Positions 44,321-54,324 are shown, counted from the stretch's first letter. The stretch: DNA of 64,000 bases from Streptomyces fulvorobeus (GCF_013167895.1 NZ_BLWC01000001.1:3038001-3102000); one strand, 5' to 3'. The notes: a model not told the origin generated them from the letters alone. Program-made: numbers and translations.

Positions 44321-46147
44321 ATGGGGCACTACAAGTCGAATCTCCGCGACATCGAGTTCAACCTCTTCGAGGTTCTCGGGCGCGACAAGGTGTACGGCAC
44401 CGGCACGTTCGCCGAGATGGACGTCGACACCGCGAAGACCATCCTCGACGAGATCAACCGCCTCGCGGAGAACGAGCTGGCCGACTCCTTCGCGGACGCC
44501 GACCGCAACCCGCCGGTCTTCGACCCGGAGACGAACACCGCTCCGGTCCCCGAGACGTTCCGCAGGTCGTACCAGGCGTTCATGAACTCCGAGTACTGGC
44601 GTCTGGGCCTGCCCGAGGAGATCGGCGGCACCACCTCGCCGCGCTCCCTGATCTGGGGTTACGCGGAGCTGCTGCTCGGCTCCAACCCCGCCGTCTGGAT
44701 GTACTCCTCCGGCCCGGCCTTCGCCGGCATCCTCTTCGACGAGGGCAACGAGGCGCAGAAGAAGATCGCCGAGATCGCCGTCGAGAAGCAGTGGGGCTCG
44801 ACGATGGTGCTGACCGAGCCCGACGCGGGTTCGGACGTCGGCGCCGGCCGCACGAAGGCCGTCGAGCAGGAGGACGGCTCCTGGCACATCGAGGGTGTCA
44901 AGCGCTTCATCACCTCGGGCGAGCACGACATGTCCGAGAACATCCTCCACTACGTGCTGGCACGCCCCGAGGGCGCCGGCCCGGGCACCAAGGGTCTGTC
45001 GCTCTACATGGTCCCCAAGTTCCACTTCGACTGGACCACCGGCGAGCTGGGCGAGCGCAACGGCGTGTACGCGACGAACGTCGAGCACAAGATGGGCCTG
45101 AAGGCGTCCAACACGTGCGAGATGACGTTCGGTGACCGGCACCCCGCCAAGGGCTGGCTGGTCGGTGACAAGCACGACGGCATCCGCCAGATGTTCCGCA
45201 TCATCGAGTTCGCCCGCATGATGGTCGGCACGAAGGCCATCGCGACCCTGTCCACGGGGTACCTGAACGCGCTGGAGTACGCCAAGGAGCGCGTCCAGGG
45301 CACCGACCTGTCGCAGTTCATGGACAAGACGGCGCCCAAGGTCACCATCACGCACCACCCCGACGTACGCCGCTCGCTCATGACGCAGAAGGCGTACGCG
45401 GAGGGCATGCGCTCCCTCGTGCTCTACACCGCCACGGTCCAGGACGCGATCCAGGAGAAGGAGGCCGCGGGCGAGGACGCCAAGGCGCTGCACGGCCTCA
45501 ACGACCTGCTGCTCCCGATCGTGAAGGGTTACGGCTCCGAGAAGTCCTACGAGCAGCTCGCGCAGTCGCTCCAGACGTTCGGCGGTTCCGGTTACCTCCA
45601 GGAGTACCCGGTCGAGCAGTACATCCGGGACGCCAAGATCGACACCCTCTACGAGGGCACGACGGCGATCCAGGGCCAGGACTTCTTCTTCCGGAAGATC
45701 GTCCGCGACCAGGGCGCCTCGCTCAACACGCTCTCCGAGGAGATCAAGAAGTTCCTCGCCGAGCACCAGGGCAACGACGACCTCGGCTCCGCGGTCGACT
45801 CGCTCGCCAAGGCGGCCGTGGACCTGGAGGCGATCGTCGGCACGATGATCACCGACCTCACCACGACCGGCGAGGACGTCAGGAACATCTACAAGGTGGG
45901 TCTCAACACCACCCGCCTGCTGATGGCGTCCGGTGACGTCGTCGTCGGTTACCTGCTGCTCAGGGGCGCGGCCGTGGCCGCCGAGAAGCTGCGGAGCGCC
46001 TCCGCCAAGGACGTCGCCTTCTACCAGGGCAAGATCGCCGCCGCGAAGTTCTTCGCCGCGAACGTCCTGCCGGGCGTCGGCGCCGAGCGCGTGCTCGCGG
46101 AGACCGTCGACAACTCGCTGATGGAGCTGGACGAGGCCGCGTTCTAG
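44321..46147 (+). CDS. Acyl-CoA dehydrogenase, long form
   Basis: This 608-aa FAD enzyme of the FadE5/AidB-like long class is about 220 residues longer than the 380-aa short enzymes, with a C-terminal helical extension ([17 protein letters not shown]). Core motifs include [19 protein letters not shown] (FAD/substrate contact) and [13 protein letters not shown] with the catalytic Glu. It catalyses alpha,beta-dehydrogenation in fatty-acid breakdown with ETF as acceptor. It is monocistronic, with a hairpin terminator at 46167. Confidence 0.95.
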   Translation: MGHYKSNLRDIEFNLFEVLGRDKVYGTGTFAEMDVDTAKTILDEINRLAENELADSFADADRNPPVFDPETNTAPVPETFRRSYQAFMNSEYWRLGLPEEIGGTTSPRSLIWGYAELLLGSNPAVWMYSSGPAFAGILFDEGNEAQKKIAEIAVEKQWGSTMVLTEPDAGSDVGAGRTKAVEQEDGSWHIEGVKRFITSGEHDMSENILHYVLARPEGAGPGTKGLSLYMVPKFHFDWTTGELGERNGVYATNVEHKMGLKASNTCEMTFGDRHPAKGWLVGDKHDGIRQMFRIIEFARMMVGTKAIATLSTGYLNALEYAKERVQGTDLSQFMDKTAPKVTITHHPDVRRSLMTQKAYAEGMRSLVLYTATVQDAIQEKEAAGEDAKALHGLNDLLLPIVKGYGSEKSYEQLAQSLQTFGGSGYLQEYPVEQYIRDAKIDTLYEGTTAIQGQDFFFRKIVRDQGASLNTLSEEIKKFLAEHQGNDDLGSAVDSLAKAAVDLEAIVGTMITDLTTTGEDVRNIYKVGLNTTRLLMASGDVVVGYLLLRGAAVAAEKLRSASAKDVAFYQGKIAAAKFFAANVLPGVGAERVLAETVDNSLMELDEAAF

Positions 46148-46166
46148 AGCCGCCGTTCCGGAGCAG

Positions 46167-46190
46167 GGCCCGCCCCCGCCGGGGCGGGCC
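46167..46190 (+). terminator. Hairpin terminator after acyl-CoA dehydrogenase gene
   Basis: A 10-bp GC stem (GGCCCGCCCC and complement) with loop CGCC is followed by TTCG. Confidence 0.65.
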
Positions 46191-46293
46191 TTCGCCATGA
46201 CCGGCCACGGCCGGGGCGGGGACGAGCCGTCCGCGAAGCTCTGGTCCGGCCTCGCTCCGGGCCCTTCTGCTCCGCCTCGTTACAGTGAAGAAC

Positions 46294-47592
46294 ATGAGCT
46301 CATCCCTCCGCTTCGACCGCGGGCACACCGACGATCTGATGGCCTTCCTGATGGCCAGCCCCTCGCCCTACCACGCGGTGGCGTCCGCCGCGGCGCGGCT
46401 GGAGAAGGCCGGTTTCCGGCAGGTCGAGGAGACCGCGGCGTGGGACGCCTCCACCGGGGGGAAGTACGTGCTGCGGGGCGGGGCGATCATCGCCTGGTAC
46501 GTGCCGGAGGGCGCCGAACCCCACACCCCGTTCCGCATCGCCGGAGCCCACACCGACTCGCCGAACCTGCGGGTCAAGCCGCTGCCCGACTCCGGGTCGT
46601 ACGGCTGGCGCCAGGTCGCCGTCGAGATCTACGGCGGGACGCTCCTGAACACCTGGCTGGACCGGGACCTGGGCCTCGCGGGCCGGATCTCGCTGCGCGA
46701 CGGTTCGCACCGGCTGGTCAACATCGACCGGGCCCTCCTGCGCGTACCGCAGCTCGCCGTCCACCTGGACCGGTCCTCCAACACCGAGGGCCTCAAGCTC
46801 GACCGGCAGAAGCACATGCAGCCCATCTGGGGACTCGGTGACGTCGAGGAGGGCGGCCTGATCCGCTTCGTCGCCGAGGAGGCGGGCGTCGACGCGGAGG
46901 ACGTGACCGGCTGGGACCTGATGCCGCACGCCATCGAGCCGCCGTCCTACCTGGGCCGGGACCGGGAGCTGCTGGCCGGGCCCCGGATGGACAACCTGCT
47001 CTCCGTGCACGCGGCGACCGCGGCGCTCGCCGCCGTCGCGGGTCTGCCGGACGAGGAGATCCCGTACATCCCGGTGCTCGCCGCGTTCGACCACGAGGAG
47101 AACGGCTCGCAGTCCGACACCGGCGCCGACGGCCCGCTACTCGGCACCGTCCTGGAGCGCTCCGTCTTCGCCCGGGGCGGCAGTCTCGATGACCGCGCCC
47201 GGGCGATGGCCGGCACCGTCTGCCTCTCCTCCGACACCGGGCACGCGGTGCACCCGAACTACCCGGAGCGTCACGACCCCACGCACCACCCGGTCGCCAA
47301 CGGCGGACCGATCCTCAAGGTGAACGTCAACATGCGGTACGCGACCGACGGCAGGGGGCGTGCCGTGTTCGCGGCGGCGTGCGAGAAGGCGGGCGTGCCG
47401 TGGCAGACGTTCGTCTCCAACAACGCGATGCCGTGCGGTACGACGATCGGACCGATCACCGCCGCCCGCCACGGCATCCAGACCGTGGACATCGGCGTGG
47501 CCATCCTGTCGATGCACAGCGCCCGCGAACTGTGCGGCGCCGACGACCCGTACCTGCTGGCCAACGCGCTCACGGCGTTCCTGGCGGGCTGA
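46294..47592 (+). CDS. apeB: M18-family aminopeptidase
   Basis: In this 432-aa protein the cocatalytic zinc ligands of M18 (aspartyl-aminopeptidase family) are visible in IAGAHTDSPNLRVKP, AAFDHEENGSQSDTGA and CLSSDTGHAVHPNY. It trims N-terminal residues from cytoplasmic peptides. TACAGT at 46281 lies 8 nt before ATG 46294 with no Shine-Dalgarno, so a leaderless transcript is likely. A GTG at 46285 is an alternative start. It converges with the GlxA-type regulator gene. Confidence 0.93.
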   Translation: MSSSLRFDRGHTDDLMAFLMASPSPYHAVASAAARLEKAGFRQVEETAAWDASTGGKYVLRGGAIIAWYVPEGAEPHTPFRIAGAHTDSPNLRVKPLPDSGSYGWRQVAVEIYGGTLLNTWLDRDLGLAGRISLRDGSHRLVNIDRALLRVPQLAVHLDRSSNTEGLKLDRQKHMQPIWGLGDVEEGGLIRFVAEEAGVDAEDVTGWDLMPHAIEPPSYLGRDRELLAGPRMDNLLSVHAATAALAAVAGLPDEEIPYIPVLAAFDHEENGSQSDTGADGPLLGTVLERSVFARGGSLDDRARAMAGTVCLSSDTGHAVHPNYPERHDPTHHPVANGGPILKVNVNMRYATDGRGRAVFAAACEKAGVPWQTFVSNNAMPCGTTIGPITAARHGIQTVDIGVAILSMHSARELCGADDPYLLANALTAFLAG

Positions 47593-47601
47593 AACAGGCT
47601 G

Positions 47602-48594
47602 TTACGCCGGGGTGGTCCGGAACCTGCGCCGGTACTCCGTCGGTGTCGTGTCCAGCCTGCGGCGGAAGGCCCTGACCAGGGTGTCGGTGGTGTTGAAGCC
47701 ACAGGCCGACGCCACCCGTTCGAGGGTGGCGTCGGTGGATTCGAGCTGGTTGCGCGCCATCTCCACGCGGACCGACTCGATGTACGCGTGCGGCGTGGTG
47801 CCGAGTTCGCTCTTGAAGATCCGGGTGAGCTGCCGGTCGCTGATGTGGCCGCACGCGGCCAGGTCCGCGACGGTGAGCGCCTCACCGATGTTGCGCATGA
47901 TGTAGTGCCGCAGGTCCTCGATGCGCCGGGTCGTGGAGACCTGCTCCAGCGGGACGCTGAACTGGCTCTGCCCGCTGGGCCGCTTCAGGTACATCACGAG
48001 CTGCCGGGCCACCCGCAGCGCGATGGCCTCGCCCAGGTCGTCGGCGATGAGGGCGAGCGAGAGGTCCAGACAGGCGCTGATCCCCGCACCGGTCCACACG
48101 TCCCCCTCCCGGATGAAGATCGGGTCCGCGTCGACCTCGACCAGCGGATGGTCGGCGGCGAGCTGCTGGGCCGTCGACCAGTGGGTGGTGGCGCGCTTGC
48201 CGTCGAGGAGTCCGGCGGCGGCGAGGATGTGCGCGCCGACGCAGACGGAGGTGACCCTGCGCGTCCGCCCGGCGAGCTGCGCCACCCGGCGCACCACCGC
48301 GGGGTCGGTGAGCGGGTGCACGCGGCCCTCGCCGTCGACCTGTACCGCCCCGGGCACGATGAGGGTGTCGATGCTCCGCACCGACAGGTCGTCGAAGGTG
48401 GCGTCGGGAAGGATGCGGACCCCGGCGGCGGTGGTGACCGGGTCCAGGGTCTCGGCGGCGAGGACCACGTCGTAGCCCGCCGCCTCCTCCGTCTCGCGGC
48501 GCGCGAGGGAGAACACCTCGGGCGGTCCTGTGACGTCGAGCAGGTCGACGCCTTCGAAGAGGACGATGACGATCAGTCGTTCGACGGTACTCAC
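47602..48594 (-). CDS. GlxA-type AraC regulator with DJ-1/PfpI domain
   Basis: In this 330-aa protein an N-terminal DJ-1/PfpI amidotransferase-like domain (about 1-195; nucleophile-elbow Cys in SVCVGAHIL) is followed by an AraC helix-turn-helix pair (ISDRQLTRIFKSELG; ERVASACGFNTTDTLVRAF). Such proteins sense small amines or amides and activate adjacent catabolic genes. GTG 48594 is chosen, since it has a GGGGGC sequence upstream and gives the usual length. It is divergent across 148 bp from two cysteine-hydrolase genes, its likely targets. Confidence 0.92.
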   Translation of the reverse strand: MSTVERLIVIVLFEGVDLLDVTGPPEVFSLARRETEEAAGYDVVLAAETLDPVTTAAGVRILPDATFDDLSVRSIDTLIVPGAVQVDGEGRVHPLTDPAVVRRVAQLAGRTRRVTSVCVGAHILAAAGLLDGKRATTHWSTAQQLAADHPLVEVDADPIFIREGDVWTGAGISACLDLSLALIADDLGEAIALRVARQLVMYLKRPSGQSQFSVPLEQVSTTRRIEDLRHYIMRNIGEALTVADLAACGHISDRQLTRIFKSELGTTPHAYIESVRVEMARNQLESTDATLERVASACGFNTTDTLVRAFRRRLDTTPTEYRRRFRTTPA

Positions 48595-48742
48595 TGGGCC
48601 CCCGGGTTCGGCGAAATCGCATGTCGGTTTCTGCATGCTAGATGACATTGCCGACACGCGGCGTGGGCCATAGCGTCTTCAGTGCAGCCCGCCGCACCGG
48701 CGGACCGCCCTCCCCGACACGAAACCCTCAGGTGCCACAGCC

Positions 48743-49333
48743 ATGCCCAGAACCACGCTGCGCCAGCTCAACGGCCTCGACGACACCCCCGCGAAGCTCG
48801 CCGACGCCACCCTGATCCTCGTCGACTACCAGAACACCTACACGACCGGCGTGATGGAGCTGGACGGCTGGCAGGCCGCGCTCGACGCCGCCGCGGCTCT
48901 CCTGGCGCGGGCCCGCCAGGAGGGCACGAAGGTCATCCACGTCATCAACGACGGTGGCGAAGGCACCCCGTACGACATCCGGGCCGAGATCGGCCGGATT
49001 CACCCGAGCGTGGCGCCGGTCGAGGGTGAGCCCGTCGTCGTCAAGCAGGCCCCGGACTCCTTCGTCGGCACCGACCTGGGCGGGCACGTCGACGCCGCGG
49101 GGAAGAACGACCTGGTCATCGCCGGGTTCATGACGCACATGTGCGTGGCGTTCACCGCCCAGGGGGCCTTCCTGCGCGGCAACCGGCCCACCGTCGTGGC
49201 CGACGCCAGCGCCACCCGTTCCCTGCCCGTCGCGGGCACCGAACTGGACGCCTGCCAGGTGCACTACAGCGCCCTCGCCACCATCGCCGACCTGTACGGG
49301 GTCGTCGTCCCCTCCCAGAAGGAGATCTCCTGA
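48743..49333 (+). CDS. Isochorismatase-family cysteine hydrolase, cytoplasmic
   Basis: In this 196-aa protein the catalytic triad of the family is present: D28 (LILVDYQNTY), K101 (EPVVVKQAPDSF) and C134 (GFMTHMCVAF). Members are amidases such as nicotinamidase, N-carbamoylsarcosine amidase or ureidoacrylate amidase; the substrate is unknown. No signal peptide is present. Its stop overlaps the start of the next gene (TGATG). That next gene encodes a lipoprotein paralogue, so this is a tandem duplication with different localisation. Confidence 0.92.
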   Translation: MPRTTLRQLNGLDDTPAKLADATLILVDYQNTYTTGVMELDGWQAALDAAAALLARARQEGTKVIHVINDGGEGTPYDIRAEIGRIHPSVAPVEGEPVVVKQAPDSFVGTDLGGHVDAAGKNDLVIAGFMTHMCVAFTAQGAFLRGNRPTVVADASATRSLPVAGTELDACQVHYSALATIADLYGVVVPSQKEIS

Positions 49334-50052
49334 TGAAGCTGTCGCGTTCCGCCGTCGCCCTGGGTGCCGCCATCGTCCTCGCCGCCACCGCCACCGCGTG
49401 CGGCACCGACTCCGAGGCCGCCTCGCGTGAGGACAAGCCGTCCGCCCCCGCCGCCGGGCAGAACGTCGCGAAGGACACGACCACGCTGCGGGAGCTCAAC
49501 AAGTTCGACGAGACTCCGGCCACGCTCTCCGACGCGACGCTCATCCTCGTCGACTACCAGAACACCTACACCGAGGGCGTGATGGAGCTCGACGGATGGA
49601 AGCCGGCGGTGCACAACGCCGAAGCGCTGCTGGTACGGGCCCGCGAGGCCGGCACACCCGTCATCCACATCGTCGACAAGGGGTACGACCTCACGTCGAA
49701 GGCGGGGCAGATCATCCCGGCGCTCAAGCCGGCCAAGGGCGAACCCGTCGTCGAGAAGAGCGTCCCCAACGGCTTCCACGGCACCGACCTCGCCGAGCAG
49801 GTCAAGAAGGCCGGCCACGAGAACGTCATCATCGCCGGGTTCATGACCAACATGTGCACGCTGTTCACCACCCAGGGCGCGTTCCTCAACGGCAACAAGC
49901 CGACCGTGGTCGCCGACGCGTCCGCGACCCGGCCGCTGCCGCTGAACGGCAAGCCGAACGGCGTCCCCGCGCAGCAGGTCCACGAAGCAGCGCTCGCCAC
50001 CGTCCAGGACCTCTACGGAGTCGTGGTCCCTTCGCAGAAGTCGATCGGCTGA
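49333..50052 (+). CDS. Isochorismatase-family cysteine hydrolase, predicted lipoprotein
   Basis: In this 239-aa protein a signal peptide with lipobox-like TATAC (Cys at 23) is followed by about 30 residues of linker, then the same fold as its upstream neighbour with triad D74, K142 and C175. The two share long blocks such as ATLILVDYQNTYT and VVADASATR. An extracytoplasmic isochorismatase-fold enzyme is uncommon. It is translationally coupled to the cytoplasmic copy. Confidence 0.88.
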   Translation: MKLSRSAVALGAAIVLAATATACGTDSEAASREDKPSAPAAGQNVAKDTTTLRELNKFDETPATLSDATLILVDYQNTYTEGVMELDGWKPAVHNAEALLVRAREAGTPVIHIVDKGYDLTSKAGQIIPALKPAKGEPVVEKSVPNGFHGTDLAEQVKKAGHENVIIAGFMTNMCTLFTTQGAFLNGNKPTVVADASATRPLPLNGKPNGVPAQQVHEAALATVQDLYGVVVPSQKSIG

Positions 50053-50161
50053 CACCAGGCTCCCCCAAGCCCCCCAAGCCCCCCCTTGAACTCCCCCCAC
50101 TTTCCCCCACACCCCCCACACCGCAAAGGAAGCACGACTCCCACCACGGAAAGACGGGGCA

Positions 50162-51301
50162 ATGGCAACACGCAGAGGATTCCTGGGTACCGCGTCGGCC
50201 GTAGGGGCGGCCACGCTGCTCACTTCGGCACAGTCGGCCACCAGCGCGACGGCCGCACCGGCCGCGGGCATCACCGCGACCGACGAGAAGTCGGCCCGGG
50301 ACGCGATACGCGGCGTCAACACGGCGATGCGCACGAACTACGCGTCCCTGAAGTCGGAACTGGTCAAACAGCTCAGCCCGGTCGTCGTCGTCCAGAACAA
50401 CGCCGTCGGCGGCCGCTTCACCCTGATCAACGAGGGCAGACAGATCGAGACGGTCGATCCTGTCCCCGAGTACTTCGAACTGGCCAAGTCCATCGCCCAC
50501 ATACCCCTGGGCGTCTACTCGGTGCTGGCGCCCTACCTCAGCGACCAGGTCCCCAACATCACCAACGCGGCGCGCATCGACCCGCACGACCTGGAGATGA
50601 TCGTCTTCAAGGCGCCGGGCGACAAGGGCTGGATCACCCCGCTGAACGCCTTCCGGGCGACGCTGAACACGGCGTACACGAAGCTGGCCACGGCCAACCT
50701 CCCGCTCGACCTGGAGAACTCCTGCGACACGATCCTGCGGGAGGCCATGGCCTTCATCGACAGGTCCGTCAAGGCCCAGACGTTCGACATGGTGTCCTTC
50801 AACCGCTTCGCCGCCACCGTCTACCCGGCCATCCGCGTCAACATGACCTTCGCGGCCACCGCGCAGATCAACGGCCTCGAAGCACTGATGAAGCGGTGGC
50901 GCACGCTGCTCGGCGAGAAGGCGTGGAGCGACCTGTACGTCACGGTGCTGTCGATCTGGACCACGGCCGAGCTGAACCAGGCGTCCATCATCATCCGGCG
51001 CACCATGAACCAGATGAAGGTGGACACCCACCTGATCGACCTGCCGACGGTGGAGACCCCTTCGGACCCGATCTTCGTGGCGCTGGACAACCTGGCACGC
51101 ATCGTCCAGGACAACCTCGCGGCCGAGATGGTCTTCAACACCGACCTGAAGGTGGCTGACGCCCTCAAGGGCGAGGAGGACCTGCTCTCCGACGAGATCC
51201 TCAAGCAGATCGGCGGCACGGCGCCGACCGCACGTACCGCCGCCTTCGGCGGAGCGGCGACCGGTGCCTGCCCGATCACCGGGCGCACCGCGGCAGTGTG
51301 A
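50162..51301 (+). CDS. Exported protein of unknown family
   Basis: This 379-aa protein has a Tat-like signal, MATRRGFLGTASAVGAATLL. The mature part is mostly helical, with blocks NAFRATLNTAYTKLATANLP and MKRWRTLLGEKAWSDLYVTV. I recognise no domain or catalytic motif. It lies 109 nt after the lipoprotein hydrolase, behind a C-rich spacer, and may be the last gene of the GlxA-linked operon. A 13-bp hairpin terminator follows at once. Confidence 0.75.
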   Translation: MATRRGFLGTASAVGAATLLTSAQSATSATAAPAAGITATDEKSARDAIRGVNTAMRTNYASLKSELVKQLSPVVVVQNNAVGGRFTLINEGRQIETVDPVPEYFELAKSIAHIPLGVYSVLAPYLSDQVPNITNAARIDPHDLEMIVFKAPGDKGWITPLNAFRATLNTAYTKLATANLPLDLENSCDTILREAMAFIDRSVKAQTFDMVSFNRFAATVYPAIRVNMTFAATAQINGLEALMKRWRTLLGEKAWSDLYVTVLSIWTTAELNQASIIIRRTMNQMKVDTHLIDLPTVETPSDPIFVALDNLARIVQDNLAAEMVFNTDLKVADALKGEEDLLSDEILKQIGGTAPTARTAAFGGAATGACPITGRTAAV

Positions 51302-51306
51302 TCACC

Positions 51307-51337
51307 GGGCACCCCGGCCTCCGTGGCCGGGGTGCCC
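51307..51337 (+). terminator. Hairpin terminator closing the hydrolase cluster
   Basis: A 13-bp perfect stem (GGGCACCCCGGCC and complement) with loop TCCGT lies 5 nt after the stop of the exported-protein gene. Confidence 0.75.
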
Positions 51338-51437
51338 TTCCTCTTCCCGACTGCCCTGCGGGGCATGGCCGTTGCCGTCCGGGGTACGCGACCCGTACAC
51401 GGGCCCGGAGAATCCGGGCCATCGAGGAGGCAGACTC

Positions 51438-51656
51438 ATGGGACTCGGAGGGTGCATCATCCTCATCGGTGCGGGGGCAGTTCTCGCCTTCGCCACCGAC
51501 TGGAAAATGGACACCGTCAACGTCGACATGGTCGGCTGGATCATGATGCTCGTCGGCCTCGTCGGGGTCTTCGCGTACGCGAGCATCGCGCGCCGCCGCC
51601 GCATGGTCGTGCCACCCACCACGGTCGTGTCGGAGGATGACCGCCGCTACCCGTAA
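51438..51656 (+). CDS. DUF6458-like small membrane protein
   Basis: This 72-aa protein has two hydrophobic helices (GGCIILIGAGAVLAFAT and VGWIMMLVGLVGVFAYASI) separated by a short loop DWKMDTVNVDMV, then a basic segment RRRR and a polar tail. The pattern matches the small actinobacterial DUF6458 family. GAGGAGG lies 8 nt before the ATG. The following 294 nt to 51950 show no gene. Confidence 0.85.
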   Translation: MGLGGCIILIGAGAVLAFATDWKMDTVNVDMVGWIMMLVGLVGVFAYASIARRRRMVVPPTTVVSEDDRRYP

Positions 51657-51950
51657 GGGTCCGCGGCACGGCGTACGCGTGCCCGGCCGGGGGCACGTCC
51701 CTCCGCTCACCCACGTGCGGGGTCCGGCCGCTCGGCACCGTCTCCCTCGACACACATCCGGGCCCCTGTCCCGCTCGGGCCCGCCGAGCGCCGCAGCCTG
51801 CTCACCGCCCTGCTGCCGCGCCGAGATACTTCCGAGCACCGGCTCCCCGAGCGGAGCGTGGGCCCGGACCGGTGGGAAACCCCCGGTCCGGGCTCTCCTG
51901 CGCGCCCGTACCCTCCCAGGCGGTGGACAGCGCCGCCCACCGGAAGACGA

Positions 51951-53765
51951 TCAGGCGTCGTCCATGCCCGCGAGCACCAGCGGCAGCCGGGAGACACCGC
52001 CCGGGGTCACCCGCAGGGGGACGCCCCAGTCCTGCTGGTGGACATGGCAGGCCGGGTACTCGTTCTCCGGGTCGTCGTCACAGGAGGCCGCCATCGCCGA
52101 GACGTGCAGCACGCCCTCGGTGACCCCGTCCGCCAGGACCAGATCGCGGAACAGGTCGGTACCGGGACCCGCGCCCCGGGCCAGCAGCTCCGGCGGGGTC
52201 GAGGAGACCAGCAGCCGGGTCGAAGGGCCGTACCGGGTGTCCAGCTTCTGACCGGCCGGCGCCTGGAAGACCACGTCGAGCCTGAGCGCTCCCGGCGCCA
52301 CCTCGGTGGCCGCCCGCCGGGTCCGGTGGGCCTCGCCCGCCACGCGTACGGCCTCCTCGGGCAGCCGCAGCCGGGTCAGCCGGTGCCGGGCCGACTCCAC
52401 CACGACCAGATCGCCGTCGACCAGCACCGCGTCGCTCGGCTCCCGCACGTCCGTGGCCAGCGTGGTGACCTCGCCGCTCCCGGGGTCGTACCGCCGCAGG
52501 GCGTGGTTGTACGTGTCGCAGACGGCGACGGACCCGTCCGGCAGCGCGGTCACGCCCAGCGGGTGCTGGAAGAGTGCCTGGCCTGCGGCGCCGTCGCGGT
52601 GGCCGAAGTCGAAGAGCCCGGTGCCGACCGCGGTGCACACGGAGCCGTCGCTCTCCACGTAGCGCAGCGCGGACGTCTCCGGGTCCGCGACCCACAGGCG
52701 TGACCCGTCGACGGAGGTGGCGAGACCGGACGGCTGCGCGAACCACGCCTCGGCTCCGGGCCCGTCGACCAGCCCCTCGTTCGTCGTGCCCGCCTCGACC
52801 CGTACGGTCAGCGTGCCCGGGTCGTACGACCACAGCTGGTGCACGCCGGCCATCGCGATCCACAGGCGGTCACCGAACCAGGCGATGTCCCACGGGGAGG
52901 AGAGATCGACGTCCCTGGCCGGGCCCTGGTTCGGCGCCCCCTGCCACCACTGGCGCCCGGTCCCGGCGAGCGTGGTCGTCAGCCCCGTCCGGAGATCGAG
53001 GGCCCGGATCGCGTGGTTGACCGTGTCGGCGACGGCGATACGCCCATCCGGCAGCACAGCGAGTCCCTGCGGCTCGCTGAACCTGGCCTCATCCGGCCCG
53101 CCGTCCACCAGCCCGCGCTCGCCCGAACCGACGTACCGGCGGACGGTCTCGCCGTCCCCGTCCAGCTCCACCAGGCGGTGGCGTGTCGTGTCGGAGACCA
53201 GGAAACCGCCGTCCGGGAGCACCAGCGCCTTGCCCGGGAAGCGCAGAGAGGTGGCCACCGGCTCGGGAGCGACGTAGGGACCGTCGCCCCGCCGCAGCGT
53301 GCCCTTCTCCCCGTGCTCGGCCTCCAGCTCCTCCACCAGCTTCTCGATGGCGTGCGCGTGCCCCTCACCGGCGTGCTGCGCGACGACGTACCCCTCGGGG
53401 TCCACGACCACGAGCGTCGGCCAGGCCCGTACGGCGTACTGCTTCCAGGTGGCCAGCTCGGGATCGTCCAGGACCGGGTGGTGCACCCCGTACCGCTCGA
53501 CGGCGTCGACGACGGCCTGGTGCTCCGCCTCGTGCACGAACTTCGGCGAGTGCACGCCGATGATCACCACCGTGTCGCGGTGCTTCTCCTCCAGTTCGCG
53601 CAGCTCGTCGAGGACATGCAGGCAGTTCACACAGCAGAACGTCCAGAAGTCCAGGATGACAATGCGTCCCCGCAGGTCAGCGAGGGTGTACTGCTTACCG
53701 CCTGTGTTGAGCCAGCCACCCTTGCCGATCAGCTCGGGGGCCCGGACGCGCGCACGTGTAGCCAT
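51951..53765 (-). CDS. Thioredoxin-like domain fused to NHL-repeat propeller
   Basis: In this 604-aa protein an N-terminal thioredoxin/TlpA-like domain (about 1-150) has the active site WTFCCVNCLHV (CVNC, with an extra preceding Cys). An NHL beta-propeller (about 170-480; repeated LPDGRIAVADTVNHAI-type units) and a C-terminal beta domain follow. Homologues (NHLRC2-like) are widespread and poorly characterised. No signal peptide is seen, so it seems cytoplasmic. The start is ATG 53765 or, five codons earlier, ATG 53780; neither has a clear ribosome-binding site. It is divergent from the LOR gene. Confidence 0.9.
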   Translation of the reverse strand: MATRARVRAPELIGKGGWLNTGGKQYTLADLRGRIVILDFWTFCCVNCLHVLDELRELEEKHRDTVVIIGVHSPKFVHEAEHQAVVDAVERYGVHHPVLDDPELATWKQYAVRAWPTLVVVDPEGYVVAQHAGEGHAHAIEKLVEELEAEHGEKGTLRRGDGPYVAPEPVATSLRFPGKALVLPDGGFLVSDTTRHRLVELDGDGETVRRYVGSGERGLVDGGPDEARFSEPQGLAVLPDGRIAVADTVNHAIRALDLRTGLTTTLAGTGRQWWQGAPNQGPARDVDLSSPWDIAWFGDRLWIAMAGVHQLWSYDPGTLTVRVEAGTTNEGLVDGPGAEAWFAQPSGLATSVDGSRLWVADPETSALRYVESDGSVCTAVGTGLFDFGHRDGAAGQALFQHPLGVTALPDGSVAVCDTYNHALRRYDPGSGEVTTLATDVREPSDAVLVDGDLVVVESARHRLTRLRLPEEAVRVAGEAHRTRRAATEVAPGALRLDVVFQAPAGQKLDTRYGPSTRLLVSSTPPELLARGAGPGTDLFRDLVLADGVTEGVLHVSAMAASCDDDPENEYPACHVHQQDWGVPLRVTPGGVSRLPLVLAGMDDA

Positions 53766-53828
53766 ACCGACAGTCAACATCACCACGCCCCGCGCGCATT
53801 CCGGCGGGGGGTCGGGGAGCCTGGGGGC

Positions 53829-54314
53829 ATGAGACTTCTCGTACGTGAGCGACTGTTCTCCGTGGGTGACGACTACTGGATCGAGGACGTCGAGGGGCGG
53901 AAGGTCTTCCTGGTCGACGGCAAGGCCATGCGGCTGCGGGACACCTTCGAGCTGAAGGACACCCAGGGCCGGGTCCTGATCGAGCTGCGGCAGAAGCTGA
54001 TCAGTCTGCGGGACACGATGGTCATCGAACGGAACGGCGAGGAGCTGGCCACGGTCAGGCGCAAGCGGCTGTCCCTGCTGCGCAACCACTACCGCGTGAC
54101 CCTGGTCGACGGCACCGAACTCGACGTCAGCGGACGTGTCCTGGACCGCGAGTTCGCCATCGACTACGACGGGGAGCTGCTCGCCCAGATCTCCCGGCGC
54201 TGGCTCACCGTGCGCGACACGTACGGAATCGATGTCGTCCGGGAGGACGCCGACGCGGCCCTGCTCATCGCCGTGGCGATGTGCGTGATCGTGCTCGCGG
54301 ACAAGGAGCGGTGA
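53829..54314 (+). CDS. LURP-one-related (Tubby-like) protein
   Basis: In this 161-aa protein the LOR fold pattern is clear: MRLLVRERLFSVGDDYWIED, GKAMRLRDTFELKDTQG, and LISLRDTMVIERNGEEL, with the C-terminal hydrophobic helix ALLIAVAMCVIVLAD. LOR/scramblase-like proteins bind membrane lipids; bacterial members have no settled role. A CTGGGGG sequence is a weak ribosome-binding site. The stop is 10 nt before a perfect parS site. Confidence 0.9.
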   Translation: MRLLVRERLFSVGDDYWIEDVEGRKVFLVDGKAMRLRDTFELKDTQGRVLIELRQKLISLRDTMVIERNGEELATVRRKRLSLLRNHYRVTLVDGTELDVSGRVLDREFAIDYDGELLAQISRRWLTVRDTYGIDVVREDADAALLIAVAMCVIVLADKER

Positions 54315-54324
54315 CCCGGCGTCT

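Noticed and set aside
50060..50125. C-rich run as a functional element
   Set aside because: It looks like simple low-complexity spacer between two genes, without arms or conserved boxes.
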